Shown here piece after piece: positions 1 to 8,785 of a stretch of 21,135 nt of DNA. Both the position numbers and the translations under genes were made by a program. Positions within the stretch are counted from its first letter, which is position 1. Every line of letters begins with the position of its first letter. The stretch comes from Pseudomonadota bacterium (GTDB taxonomy: Bacteria > Pseudomonadota > Gammaproteobacteria > Acidithiobacillales > Acidithiobacillaceae): NCBI GenBank assembly GCA_021827445.1, contig JAKAVW010000016.1, forward strand, positions 1-21,135, given 5' to 3'. Under the pieces are notes generated by a model. The model saw nothing but the letters and a program-made list of their open reading frames with translations. It had not been told where the DNA came from and ran no database searches.

Positions 1-1642
1 TGCTAAACAGAAAATAGATACTCCCGAACACGACTGCGGCAAAGAGCATGGTGACCGGCACATAATTCAATGTGCTACTCAAGATACGGTCGTAGAAATT
101 ACGCAGACCCGTGAAGCGCTGCTCGATAAAATGTTCAAAGCCATGTTCCCTGGTCGGACGCAATATTCTGCCGGAAAGCATCGGTGATAAGGTGAGCGCC
201 ACAATCATGGACACCAACACCGTAGCCACCAGCGTAAATGCGAATTCACCAAACAGACTGCCCGTCAGCCCCCCCATAAATCCGATGGGGGCGAATACGG
301 CGACGAGCGTGGTGGACATGACGATGATCGGCCCTCCCAGTTCCCGTCCGGTCATTAAAGCCGCTTCAAAAGGCGTTTTCCCTTCATCAATATGCCGGTG
401 TACGTTCTCTACGATGATAATGGCGTCGTCCACCACCAGTCCGATGGCCAAAACCACTGCCAATAGGGTCAGCAGGTTGATGGTGAAGCCCATGAACCAG
501 GTGATAAGGCCGGCGCCCACAATCGACAGGGGGATGGCGATCGCGGGTATGAGTACCGCACGGAAAGAACCCAGGAAGAGGAAAATGACCAGTACCACCA
601 CGGCAAGGGTAATTCCAATGGTCATGACGACTTCATCGATAGAGGCCTTGATGAAAGTGCTGGCGTCATAAGGAATGGCCATATGCACTCCGGGCGGCAG
701 GCTTTTTGACAACTGTGCCAGCGATGCTTTTACCCCGGAAGCCACATTCAGAGAGTTAGCCGAAGGTGCCTCCTGAATACCGATGAATGCCGCCGGCTTG
801 CCATCAAAAAAGGCCTGAGAGGTGTAATCCTGTGCACCGAGTTCGACTTTGGCCACGTCTTTGAGGCGGATCAGGGTGTTGTCAGACTGGCGCAGAACCA
901 GATTGCGGAATTCACCCACATTATGGAGATTGGTGGTCGCGACGATGGTGTTTTGGACCGTCTTCCCACGGGTTTGTCCGACGGCAGAAATGAAATCGTT
1001 CGCGGCTAATGCTTGTGAAACCTGCGCGGCGGTAATGCCCAGCGCCGCCATTTTCTGCGGATTCAACCACACCCGCATCGCGTAGGTATTCCCGTTGCCG
1101 GCGCCCGGTGGCAGTATCTGCGCTTCGCCTACTCCCGGTACCGAGGCCAGTCGCGGTTGCGCCACCCGCAGCAAATAGTCGGTAATTTGCTGCTGACTGA
1201 GTTCTTGGCTGTAGAAGGCGACATACAGCAGATCTGTCAGGTGCCCATTCGATACGCTGATGACCGGTAGTTGACTGCCCGCCGGTAACTGATCCGTTAC
1301 CTGCTGCACTTTCGATTGGATGTTGGCGAGCGCTGCATCGGGGCTGTAATTCAACTTCATGTACACGGTGATGGTTGACGAACCGTCCGAACTGTTGGCG
1401 GTCATGTAGTCTATATCCGGTGCGCTGGCGATCACTTTTTCCAGGCGCGCGGTGATGAAGCCTTGTACGGTATTTGGGCTGGCGCCGGGGTACGCGGTCT
1501 TTACGCTGATGACCGTGTTAACGAGGGCCGGATACTCACGGACCGGCATCATCGAATAGGCGTGCAAACCCAGCAGAAAAATGACGAGGCTCAGGGCGGT
1601 AGACAGTACCGGGCGGCGAACAAAAATATCGGTAAAAGTCAT
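1..1642 (-). CDS. RND efflux pump inner-membrane subunit (HAE-1/AcrB family), 3' part missing
   Basis: This is the proton-driven inner-membrane transporter of a tripartite drug/solvent efflux pump. About 547 N-terminal codons are present, roughly half of the usual 1030-1050; the rest lies beyond base 1. The protein starts MTFTDIFVRRPVLSTALSLV, the typical first membrane helix of AcrB/MexB proteins, followed by a large periplasmic domain. A membrane region follows with the motif GLVVDDAIIIVENVHRHIDEG, whose paired Asp residues form the proton relay in characterised family members. I traced the frame across the region and saw no frameshift. The ATG lies 10 bases after the adaptor stop, behind a GAGG ribosome site, so it is the third gene of the operon. 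Substrate cannot be read from the sequence. Confidence 0.95.
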   Translation of the reverse strand, partial: MTFTDIFVRRPVLSTALSLVIFLLGLHAYSMMPVREYPALVNTVISVKTAYPGASPNTVQGFITARLEKVIASAPDIDYMTANSSDGSSTITVYMKLNYSPDAALANIQSKVQQVTDQLPAGSQLPVISVSNGHLTDLLYVAFYSQELSQQQITDYLLRVAQPRLASVPGVGEAQILPPGAGNGNTYAMRVWLNPQKMAALGITAAQVSQALAANDFISAVGQTRGKTVQNTIVATTNLHNVGEFRNLVLRQSDNTLIRLKDVAKVELGAQDYTSQAFFDGKPAAFIGIQEAPSANSLNVASGVKASLAQLSKSLPPGVHMAIPYDASTFIKASIDEVVMTIGITLAVVVLVIFLFLGSFRAVLIPAIAIPLSIVGAGLITWFMGFTINLLTLLAVVLAIGLVVDDAIIIVENVHRHIDEGKTPFEAALMTGRELGGPIIVMSTTLVAVFAPIGFMGGLTGSLFGEFAFTLVATVLVSMIVALTLSPMLSGRILRPTREHGFEHFIEQRFTGLRNFYDRILSSTLNYVPVTMLFAAVVFGSIYFLFS

Positions 1643-1652
1643 GTTCTGCGCC

Positions 1653-2744
1653 TCACGCATCTTTCTCGGTGCTGATCTTGACGAGACTGCCATCCACCAG
1701 TTTTACCTGCCCCGCAGTGATGACCATATCACCGGCCTTAAGGCCCGAGACAATGCTCACCTGTCCATTACGCTCCTTGCCGGTCTTGATGACTTGCTGA
1801 TGGGCGACCTCCACGGTCTTGCCATGCTGCGTCGCCTTTTTAATCACGTAGACATAGTTGCCGAAGGTGTTATAAGAAAGAGCGGAGACGGGCACCGTCA
1901 ACACCTTTTCTTCGATATTGCGGATTACGGTGAGCTCGCCAAAAAGTCCGGGACGCAATACACTTTGCGGATTGGCAATGGTGGCCTGCACCTCAATTTG
2001 CCGTGTCGTACTGTTCACCGAAGCTCCCAATGCGGTCACTTTTCCGTCGAAAATCTGATCGGGACGTGCATTAGTCTCGACTTGCACCGGCGTACCCACA
2101 TGGATGTCGTGTAGCTCACTTTGCGGCAAGGTGAAATTCGCATACAGCGGATCCCAGGATTGCAGATCGACAATCTTGGTGCCGGGTGTGAGATATTGCC
2201 CGATATTTACCTGGCGGATCCCCAGATAGCCACTGAAGGGCGCGCGGATGGCCAACTTGTTCAACGTCGCATGAATATCTCTCAGCGCAGCCACGTTGCT
2301 TTGATACACGGCTACCGCGGAGTCCAGTTGCGATTGGCTGGCGGCTTTGGTGGCGATCAGAACGCGGGTCCGGCGTAGATTGATCTGTGCCAGACGAAGT
2401 TGTGCTTCATCGCTCGCCATCTGGGCAAGCTGGTTGCTGTCGTCAATCTGTACCAGTACGGTGCCTGCCCGGACATACTGACCAGAATGAAAATGAATGG
2501 TGGTCACATTACCGGCTATCTGCGGGGTGACCTCCACCCCTTGTACCGCTGCCAGAGAAGCTACGGCCTGCAGCTGTGGATGCCAAAGTTCTGTCCGGGC
2601 CGCTGTAGCACTGACGGTTACGACGGGCTTTGGCATATGCGCCATGGCCTCGGAAATCTTCTTGTTGACGAAAGCCTTAAAGCCAAAAATACCGCCAAAA
2701 ACAATGAGCAGGACGACAATTACAATAATAAACACTTTTTTCAT
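1653..2744 (-). CDS. RND efflux periplasmic adaptor (membrane fusion protein)
   Basis: This 363-residue protein would link the inner-membrane pump to the outer-membrane channel. Residues 4-26 form a single hydrophobic N-terminal helix with no lipobox cysteine, so it is probably anchored by the helix or cleaved rather than lipidated. The lipoyl half-motifs are visible (VEVTPQIAGNVTTIHFHSGQ early, and IRAPFSGYLGIRQVNIGQYL after the hairpin). A coiled-coil hairpin lies between them (SDEAQLRLAQINLRRTRV onward), then beta-barrel and membrane-proximal regions (LRPGLFGELTVI; VPVSALSY). Length is normal for the MexA/MdtA family. It starts 43 bases after the channel gene with a GGAG site upstream and ends 10 bases before the pump gene. 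Confidence 0.95.
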   Translation of the reverse strand: MKKVFIIVIVVLLIVFGGIFGFKAFVNKKISEAMAHMPKPVVTVSATAARTELWHPQLQAVASLAAVQGVEVTPQIAGNVTTIHFHSGQYVRAGTVLVQIDDSNQLAQMASDEAQLRLAQINLRRTRVLIATKAASQSQLDSAVAVYQSNVAALRDIHATLNKLAIRAPFSGYLGIRQVNIGQYLTPGTKIVDLQSWDPLYANFTLPQSELHDIHVGTPVQVETNARPDQIFDGKVTALGASVNSTTRQIEVQATIANPQSVLRPGLFGELTVIRNIEEKVLTVPVSALSYNTFGNYVYVIKKATQHGKTVEVAHQQVIKTGKERNGQVSIVSGLKAGDMVITAGQVKLVDGSLVKISTEKDA

Positions 2745-2787
2745 GACCAGTCTCCACGGCGGATGGCTGTACTGAATGCATAATGGC

Positions 2788-4335
2788 TCATGGGTTAGCC
2801 TGCGTTACCGGCAATGTGCCGGCATCTGAATGGGAATTTTGTGGGGCACTGGTGGTGGGTACCTGGGGTCCCGTTTTGTTCCACCAGCCACCACCCAGAG
2901 CGACGAGCAGAGCCGCAGTATCCTGATAGCGCTGCGACTCAGCCCTGATTTCAGCAATCCGTGCGTTGTCATACTGTACTTCGGAGGTCAGCAGGGTGAG
3001 ATAATCAGAGGCTCCCGCCCGGTAACTCGCCTGGGCCAGTTGCAATGCCTGCGCGGCTGCCTGGAGCGCCTCTCGCTGAGCTGCGAGAGTCTGTGCATCA
3101 TGCTCCACCGCGCGCAAAGCATTCGCTACCTGATTAAAGGCGCTGAGCACTGTGCTTCTGTAGGCGGCATATACTACGTCATAAGCGGCGTGCGCCTCGG
3201 CTTTCTGCGCCTCCAATTTGCCGCCCTCAAAGATCGGTTGCGACAGGGCGCCCACCAGGCTCCAGATGCTGCTCACCGGGTTGAAAAACAGCCCCGGGTG
3301 AGTCGCTGTGGCGCCGAACGCGGCGCTGAGTTGGACGGTAGGATAAAACTGCGCACGAGCCTCACCGATCATCGCATTCGCCGCCCGCATCTGCGCGAGT
3401 GCAGCGCGGATATCCGGACGCTGCTTCAACAACTGCGAGGGAAGGCTTACCGGCAGTTTCTCCGGCAGTTGCAACTCTTCGAGGGTAAAGGTTTGGCGTT
3501 TGGCATTTGCAGGAAAGTCTCCCACCAGAATGGCGAGTTCATGACGATAGACGGCGAGTTGCTGCTCCAGTGGTGGCAGAGTCGCCATTTCGGTGGCTAG
3601 CTGACTGCGCTGATTCACCACGTTGATATAGTCGATAGCCCCCGCCCGGTACTGGTTCTCCGTCAGTTGCAGAAGCTTCTTTTCCTGAGCAATGATGGCC
3701 ATGGTGGCGCGAATCTGACCTTCCGTCGCCGCCTCATTGATGGCGGTGGTGACAATGTTGCCAGTCAGAGTCAGTCGTGCCGCTTCCAGTTCCCATTGTT
3801 GATACTTCACCAAGGCTTCACTATTGCGATAGACTAAGCGGTTAACGCCGAAAATATCCGGGTAGTAGGTAACGCCGACGCTGCCGGTGATCAGGGAGTA
3901 GTAAAAGCCGCCACTCCTGCCAAAGGCAGCGGCGCTGGCCTTGCTGCGATTCGCCTGGAGATTGCCGGTTATCTGCGGGTAAAAAATGCTGTTATTCACT
4001 TGTGCGGTGGCTTGCGCTTCGCGCAGTTGCGCCTGTGCCTGGGCGATGGTCGGGCTGTTTTTCAGCCCTGCGGCGATCAGTTCGTCCAGCGCTTTGGCGT
4101 GAAAGAGTTTCCACCATTCTTCGTGGAGTTCTTTGCCATATTCCATCTCCTGAGCCTGGCCAGCAGGACCACCTGGCCCTACCGTTTGTTTGATGCGCGC
4201 AGCAGCGGTATAGGGTGTTTTATCCAGTGGCGCCTGGGGAACACGCAGCGGCGGCTCGAAGCTACAGGCCGCCAGACTCCCTGCCAGCACGGTCACCAGC
4301 GCCGCGGCAATGGGTCTTGGCAATGGTTTTTGCAC
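2788..4335 (-). CDS. RND efflux outer-membrane lipoprotein channel (NodT/OprM family)
   Basis: This is the TolC-like exit duct of the pump, about 515 residues. I start it at the GTG at 4335 because AGAGG sits 7 bases upstream and the product then begins MQKPLPRPIAAALV with a signal peptide ending in the lipobox LAAC (Cys24). A longer reading from 4401 would run through the promoter and operator. Two OEP repeats are visible: an N-terminal one with LKNSPTIAQAQAQLREAQA and a C-terminal one with LLKQRPDIRAALAQMRAANA, the usual internal duplication of this family. The KQRPDI motif is typical of NodT-type channels. It is the first gene of the operon, whereas in most RND operons the channel comes last. 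Confidence 0.95.
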   Translation of the reverse strand: MQKPLPRPIAAALVTVLAGSLAACSFEPPLRVPQAPLDKTPYTAAARIKQTVGPGGPAGQAQEMEYGKELHEEWWKLFHAKALDELIAAGLKNSPTIAQAQAQLREAQATAQVNNSIFYPQITGNLQANRSKASAAAFGRSGGFYYSLITGSVGVTYYPDIFGVNRLVYRNSEALVKYQQWELEAARLTLTGNIVTTAINEAATEGQIRATMAIIAQEKKLLQLTENQYRAGAIDYINVVNQRSQLATEMATLPPLEQQLAVYRHELAILVGDFPANAKRQTFTLEELQLPEKLPVSLPSQLLKQRPDIRAALAQMRAANAMIGEARAQFYPTVQLSAAFGATATHPGLFFNPVSSIWSLVGALSQPIFEGGKLEAQKAEAHAAYDVVYAAYRSTVLSAFNQVANALRAVEHDAQTLAAQREALQAAAQALQLAQASYRAGASDYLTLLTSEVQYDNARIAEIRAESQRYQDTAALLVALGGGWWNKTGPQVPTTSAPQNSHSDAGTLPVTQANP

Positions 4336-4356
4336 AACAACACCTCTCACGAGCCT

Positions 4357-4374
4357 ATACCGACCGGTCAGTAT
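4357..4374. promoter_or_regulatory. TetR-type operator palindrome in the efflux promoter
   Basis: ATACCGACCGGTCAGTAT is an 18-base inverted repeat with one mismatched pair, centred on ACCGGT. This form is common for TetR-family repressors that control efflux pumps. It overlaps the probable -10 and start-site region of the efflux promoter, where bound repressor would block transcription. No TetR gene lies in the window, so the regulator would act from elsewhere. Confidence 0.65.
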
Positions 4375-4401
4375 AATGGCGATAATTCCACCTGCTGTCA
4401 A
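4373..4401 (-). promoter_or_regulatory. Probable sigma-70 promoter of the efflux operon
   Basis: On the minus strand a perfect -35 box TTGACA (4401-4396) is followed after 17 bases by CATTAT (4378-4373). The alternative -10 TATACT lies slightly further on and falls inside the palindrome. The promoter is about 40 bases upstream of the GTG start of the channel gene. Assigned by sequence match only. Confidence 0.5.
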
Positions 4402-4553
4402 ACTTATCCGGCATTTTTCTCGTAGTAAATGCAGGGAACCAGTCGCTGGGCAACGCGGTCAAAAATGCCAACTGAACCTGCGTGTGTGAGACTCTTGATT
4501 TAGACAGGGTTTCGCCGCATATTCAAATTACAACATTTTAGTTGGAGGAGCGT

Positions 4554-5339
4554 ATGCAAATAAAAATTTTTGGAACCATGGCCATTACCCTGCTGCTGGT
4601 CGCACCGGCAGCGTGGGCTGAGCCGAGTGTAGCGCAAGTCACGCAGGCTGTGCAGGCGGGTCGTTTGGACCAGGCGCAGAGCATGATGCAGGAAGTATTG
4701 GTTGCGCATCCGCAATCTGCAGAAGCGCAGTATCTGGAAGCGCGTATTTTGGCGCGTCAGGGTAACTGGGCCGGGGCGGCAGCGGCCTTGCAGAAATCCG
4801 AGCAACTTGCACCCGGCATGCCCTTTGTGAAAGCGCCGGTGCTGACCGCTTTTAAGAAGTCATTGCAGAACCACATGAATAAGCCGATCGACAAGGTCAG
4901 CAAAGCAAGTCACTGGGGTACCGTACTGGCATTCTTCCTGGGGCTCATCGCGTTCATCGCGCTGATATCCATGTTCTTGCGTCGGCGCCGCCAGCAGTCG
5001 AGCATGATGTACCGTGGGCAGCCTTTCGGGGGTATGAATGGTTACGGTCAGAATGGTCCCATGAATCCCGGTGGGCCTATAGGCGGCATGCCGCAGCAGG
5101 GGGGTGGGCTGGGGTCCAGTCTGGCCTCCGGTATTGCCACTGGTGTTGGGGTGGGCGCCGGACTGGCAGCAGGGCAGGCACTGGCCGGAAGTTTGTTCGG
5201 ACACGGCAATGAATCGGGTAATGCCGCCAGCGATAGCAGCAACAATGATCTGGGTTTGACGGACGACTCCTGGGGCAAAGACCAGTTGGCGTCCAATGAC
5301 GACTTCGGACTGGATGACGGCGGAGACAGCTGGGGCTAA
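4554..5339 (+). CDS. Exported TPR-like membrane protein with glycine-zipper and acidic tail
   Basis: A 261-residue protein of unknown function. The ATG at 4554 is preceded by GGAGGAG (4544-4550), which decides the start over an in-frame TTG at 4542. Residues 1-22 look like a signal peptide ending AWA. Residues 27-88 contain helical pairs resembling tetratricopeptide repeats (QAGRLDQAQSMMQEVLVAHP, then ARQGNWAGAAAALQKSEQLA). Residues 121-142 are a membrane helix followed by RRRR. Residues 150-185 are rich in Gly, Met, Pro and Gln. Residues 186-217 have glycines spaced like a glycine zipper (GIATGVGVGAGLAAG). The acidic tail has two related endings, TDDSWG and GGDSWG. The C-terminal half resembles Gly-rich tails seen in some TPM-domain and DUF2076-like proteins, but no firm family is claimed. 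Confidence 0.85.
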   Translation: MQIKIFGTMAITLLLVAPAAWAEPSVAQVTQAVQAGRLDQAQSMMQEVLVAHPQSAEAQYLEARILARQGNWAGAAAALQKSEQLAPGMPFVKAPVLTAFKKSLQNHMNKPIDKVSKASHWGTVLAFFLGLIAFIALISMFLRRRRQQSSMMYRGQPFGGMNGYGQNGPMNPGGPIGGMPQQGGGLGSSLASGIATGVGVGAGLAAGQALAGSLFGHGNESGNAASDSSNNDLGLTDDSWGKDQLASNDDFGLDDGGDSWG

Positions 5340-5362
5340 GCCAGTTGCTTTGCGCAATCGGA

Positions 5363-5390
5363 GGGGCATCACTGCGATGCCCCGTTTTAA
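5363..5390 (+). terminator. Rho-independent terminator after the TPR-like gene
   Basis: GGGGCATC (5363-5370) pairs perfectly with GATGCCCC (5376-5383) around a five-base loop, followed by GTTTTAA. The T-run is only on the plus strand, so it ends the TPR-like transcript. It lies in the short convergent gap before the maf stop codon. Confidence 0.85.
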
Positions 5391-5405
5391 TATCCTTGCA
5401 GGAAG

Positions 5406-5984
5406 TTATGGTAACGGGTAGCCGAGGTTGCGCAATACCCGGCACAGAGTAATCAGCGGCAAGCCCATCAGTGCGTGGGGGTCCTCTCCTGCCATGCGCT
5501 CCACCAGGCTGATGCCCAGCCCCTCGGAGCGGAAACTTCCGGCGCAATCCAGTGGCTGGTCTCGCGCCACATAGCGCTCAATCTCCATTCTCGTTAGCGC
5601 GCGTAGGACGATCCGATAGGGCACCAGGAATATTTCTGTGCCGGATGCGGCGACAACGGCCACGCCATTGAGAAATTCGACAGCCTGGCCCTGCATCCAG
5701 CCTAGTTGTTCCACGGCCTGTTCACTATTCCCCGGTTTGCCGAGAATGCGGGTACCGCAGACCGCCATCTGGTCGGCGCCGATGACCACAGCCTGGGGAT
5801 TGCGGCGCGCCACGGCCTGCGCCTTGGCCTCTGCCAGCCGACAGACGAGGACCTCTGGCGCCTCCTCCGGTAAAGGGGTTTCATCGACCGCTGAAGCTTC
5901 CACGCGGAACGGAATTTGCAGGTGTTGCAACAATTCCTGGCGGTAAGGGCTGGTGGACGCGAGGATTAATTCTGGTAGAGACAC
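5406..5984 (-). CDS. Maf/YceF-type nucleotide pyrophosphatase
   Basis: A 192-residue Maf-family protein; members hydrolyse nucleoside triphosphates to monophosphate and pyrophosphate, and the YceF branch prefers 7-methyl-GTP. Seen: the N-terminal LILASTSPYRQELL nucleotide-binding motif, VDETP, the catalytic-region IGADQ, GKPG, and CAGSFRSEGLGISLVERMAG then MGLPLI. These patterns match YceF more closely than the dTTP/UTP-specific YhdE branch. The start is taken as GTG at 5984, 11 bases after the ppc stop and behind AGGGGAAG. A longer reading into ppc would add 25 residues with no family similarity. It is probably co-transcribed with ppc. Confidence 0.92.
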   Translation of the reverse strand: MSLPELILASTSPYRQELLQHLQIPFRVEASAVDETPLPEEAPEVLVCRLAEAKAQAVARRNPQAVVIGADQMAVCGTRILGKPGNSEQAVEQLGWMQGQAVEFLNGVAVVAASGTEIFLVPYRIVLRALTRMEIERYVARDQPLDCAGSFRSEGLGISLVERMAGEDPHALMGLPLITLCRVLRNLGYPLP

Positions 5985-5995
5985 GCGCCTTCCCC

Positions 5996-8785
5996 TTACC
6001 CGGTGTTGCGCTGTCCGGCAGAAATGGCATTGATGGTGCGCAACAGAGGGTCCAGCCATATCTCGCGGAACTCGGGTGGTGCGTCATCGTTGCGGTAACG
6101 GCGCAGCAAGGCCAGTTGAATATGGTTGAGTGGCTCCATGTACACGTTGCGCCGTTGCAGGGAAAATGCCAGAGCCGGATTGTCGGCGAGCAGTTGCTCT
6201 AATCCGGCCATGGCGAGCATTTCGGCCAGGCTGCGTTCAAACTCGGCGCGAATTTTCTGATATATCCCGGCGGCAACCTTCTGATCTTTGGGTAAACCGG
6301 CATATTCGCCGGCGATAGCCATATCTGTTTTGGCCATGGCCATGGCGATATTACTCATGAGCGCCCGAAAGAACGGCCACTGTTGGTACATGTCCCGCAA
6401 AGCCTGCAAACGCTCCGGCTTATCCCCCCGCCACTGGGCGAGTGCCGAACCCAGTCCATACCAGGCTGGCAGAATATGTCGCGATTGGGCCCAGGCGAAA
6501 ATCCATGGGATAGCGCGGATCGAGGACATGGAACGGTCCCCCCGCTGGCGATGAGAGGGACGCGACCCGATGTTCATGTGGGCAATTTCGTTAAGCGGTG
6601 TGGCCTCGTAGAAATAATCCATGAAGCCCGGGGTGTTTTCGGTCAGGTCGCGGTAAACTGCCTCTCCGGTGCGAGTTAGCTCCGCCATAATCCGCAAGTG
6701 GTCCGGGTTATCACCAGATACGGACCGGACCAGCCCCATACTCGCCTTGATGAGACCGGCCGTGCCCACGGTCAGTTCATAAAGCGCCGTCTCCAGGTTG
6801 GCATATTTAAAGGAGAGCACCTCTCCCTGTTCAGTGGTTTTGATTTGTCCGCGTACCGTATCTGGCGGCTGGGCCAGAATGGCTTCGTAGGTGGGGCCGC
6901 CGCCGCGCCCCACGCTGCCGCCGCGACCATGGAAGACGCGCATCTGAATTCGTCGCTTGTCTGCCAGGGCGGCCAGTCGCATTTGCGCCTGGTACAGGGA
7001 CCAACTGGAAGAGAGGATGCCGCCATCCTTGCAGGAGTCCGAATAGCCCAGCATGACCTCCTGGGTATCGTCCTGACTGCGGAGGATTTCGGTATAGACC
7101 GGGTTGTCTAGCAAGGTAGACATCACCGTGTCCATGCGTTCGAGATCGTGGATGGTCTCAAAGAGGGGCGTGACGGCGATCTCACTGTACAGCCCCTGCC
7201 GTGACCAACCGGCCAGGCCGAACTCTTTGGCGAGGACCAGCACTTCCATGATGTGGCTGGCCTCATGTGTCATAGAGATCACGTAGTTGCCGAAACCGGA
7301 TGAACTCACTTCACGACGCAACTGGGCGATGCAGCGGAACATGGCGCAGGTCTCGGCGGCCATCGGTGACAGCTCGGGTTGCTTTTCTACCAGCGGGCCG
7401 GGTCGGCGCAGGGCTTCGGAGAGCGTCAGCAGGCGGGTCTCTTCCGGTAGTTCCAGATAGTTGGCGAAGCCGGGCACTGCCGCAAAAAGTTCAGCGATGG
7501 TGCGGGAATGTACGCTGGATTCCTGACGAATATCCAGGTTGGCCAGATGGAAACCAAAGGTCTGAACCAGCCAGATAATGTCCTGCACCTTGTGATCGGC
7601 GATGTAGTCATCGTTGTGGCCCCGCAAGGAGTCACGCACCAGCAAAAGATCGTCGAGGAAATCCTCTGCGGCCGCATAAGCCGGACCAGAGGATTCGTTG
7701 AGGATCTGACCGTTTTCCAGTTGCCGAAGTCGAAGATCAAGGCGCGTCATCATGTAGCGCAGCTTGCGCCGATAAGGTTCGCTAGGGAAACGTTGATCCA
7801 CCCATTCGGCGAGTTCCGGGAAGTCATCGGCATCTCGTTCCAGCGAGGCCAGCAGGATGGGAGAAATGGCGCAGAAGCGGCTGGAATGCCCAAGCAGTTG
7901 GTAGAGATCGCTTAAGCGTTGCTGGTATTCTCGCAACACTTCGATGCTTTGGGTACGCAAGGCCCAACCGGTAATGGCCGCCGTCACATTGGGATTGCCA
8001 TCGCGGTCACCACCGATCCAGGAGCCGAAGCGGATGAAAGCCGGGATGTCGATATCATCATTGCCAAAGACCCGTCGCGCTGCACGTCGCGCCGCCTGGT
8101 AGGTGCGTGGCACGGCCTCAAAGAGGCTGTCGCGGAAGTAGAAAAGGCCATTTTCGACCTCATCCTGTACCTGTGGTCGGTTGGTCCGCACTTCCTCGGT
8201 TTCCCAGAGAATCTGGATTTGCGCCTTCAGATTGTCGATAACATCCTGTTCTTCTTCATCATTAAGAGATGGATCGTCGAGCATTTTGCTGGCCACAAAG
8301 ATGCGGCGTAAACCATGAAGCACCGTCCGTCGCTTGGATTCGGTGGGGTGTGCCGTGAATACTGGTAGGTAACGCGTCTGATCCAGGAGAAATTGTATTT
8401 GACCGGAGTTGATGCCCTGGTTTTGCAGTTCGCGGAAGGTTTCTTCGAAAGAACCGATCCACAGCCCATCTCCCTTTTGCAACAAGCGGCGACGATGCAG
8501 ATGTTGGAACTCTTCTTCCGCAATGTTGACCAAGCTGAAGTAGGTGTTGAATGCGCGTATCACCAGCACGAGATCATCCTGGGGCAGTGCGTCGATGAAG
8601 CGCGCGAGACGACCACGCAGGCGGAGGTCTTCTTTTTTGTGCAAACGGATATATCCCTGGCGAAGCTGCTCTACGGCATTGAATACCCGGGTGCCGGCTT
8701 GTTCGCGCAGGACCTCGCCCAGCAAATTGCCAAGCAATTTGACACGAGCGCGGAGCGCTTTGTCATTGATGGTCGTCTTTTCCAC
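5996..8785 (-). CDS. ppc: Phosphoenolpyruvate carboxylase
   Basis: Carboxylates phosphoenolpyruvate with bicarbonate to give oxaloacetate, feeding biosynthesis; in a CO2-fixing organism this is a main anaplerotic route. The 929-residue protein has full family length. The first active-site motif TAHPTES holds the catalytic His146. Further motifs are GSWIGGDRDGNP (254-265), LGYSDSCKDGG (579-589), FHGRGGSVGRGGGP (618-631) and the C-terminal INAISAGQRNTG with the invariant RNTG end. The start is GTG at 8785, with AAGGAG eight bases upstream. No defect seen. maf follows 11 bases downstream. Confidence 0.98.
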   Translation of the reverse strand: MEKTTINDKALRARVKLLGNLLGEVLREQAGTRVFNAVEQLRQGYIRLHKKEDLRLRGRLARFIDALPQDDLVLVIRAFNTYFSLVNIAEEEFQHLHRRRLLQKGDGLWIGSFEETFRELQNQGINSGQIQFLLDQTRYLPVFTAHPTESKRRTVLHGLRRIFVASKMLDDPSLNDEEEQDVIDNLKAQIQILWETEEVRTNRPQVQDEVENGLFYFRDSLFEAVPRTYQAARRAARRVFGNDDIDIPAFIRFGSWIGGDRDGNPNVTAAITGWALRTQSIEVLREYQQRLSDLYQLLGHSSRFCAISPILLASLERDADDFPELAEWVDQRFPSEPYRRKLRYMMTRLDLRLRQLENGQILNESSGPAYAAAEDFLDDLLLVRDSLRGHNDDYIADHKVQDIIWLVQTFGFHLANLDIRQESSVHSRTIAELFAAVPGFANYLELPEETRLLTLSEALRRPGPLVEKQPELSPMAAETCAMFRCIAQLRREVSSSGFGNYVISMTHEASHIMEVLVLAKEFGLAGWSRQGLYSEIAVTPLFETIHDLERMDTVMSTLLDNPVYTEILRSQDDTQEVMLGYSDSCKDGGILSSSWSLYQAQMRLAALADKRRIQMRVFHGRGGSVGRGGGPTYEAILAQPPDTVRGQIKTTEQGEVLSFKYANLETALYELTVGTAGLIKASMGLVRSVSGDNPDHLRIMAELTRTGEAVYRDLTENTPGFMDYFYEATPLNEIAHMNIGSRPSHRQRGDRSMSSIRAIPWIFAWAQSRHILPAWYGLGSALAQWRGDKPERLQALRDMYQQWPFFRALMSNIAMAMAKTDMAIAGEYAGLPKDQKVAAGIYQKIRAEFERSLAEMLAMAGLEQLLADNPALAFSLQRRNVYMEPLNHIQLALLRRYRNDDAPPEFREIWLDPLLRTINAISAGQRNTG

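Noticed and set aside
111..671. Plus-strand 186-codon frame at the left edge
   Set aside because: It is antisense to the RND pump, whose frame is open and conserved over the whole stretch.
4336..4401. Extension of the channel gene to an ATG at 4401
   Set aside because: It would run through the -35/-10 boxes and the TetR palindrome and put 22 residues before an otherwise normal lipoprotein signal peptide. GTG 4335 has a proper ribosome site.
4402..4553. Sigma-70 promoter for the TPR-like gene
   Set aside because: TTGATT or TAGACA can be paired with A/T-rich hexamers, but spacing is off or the -10 match is poor. No pair was good enough to list.
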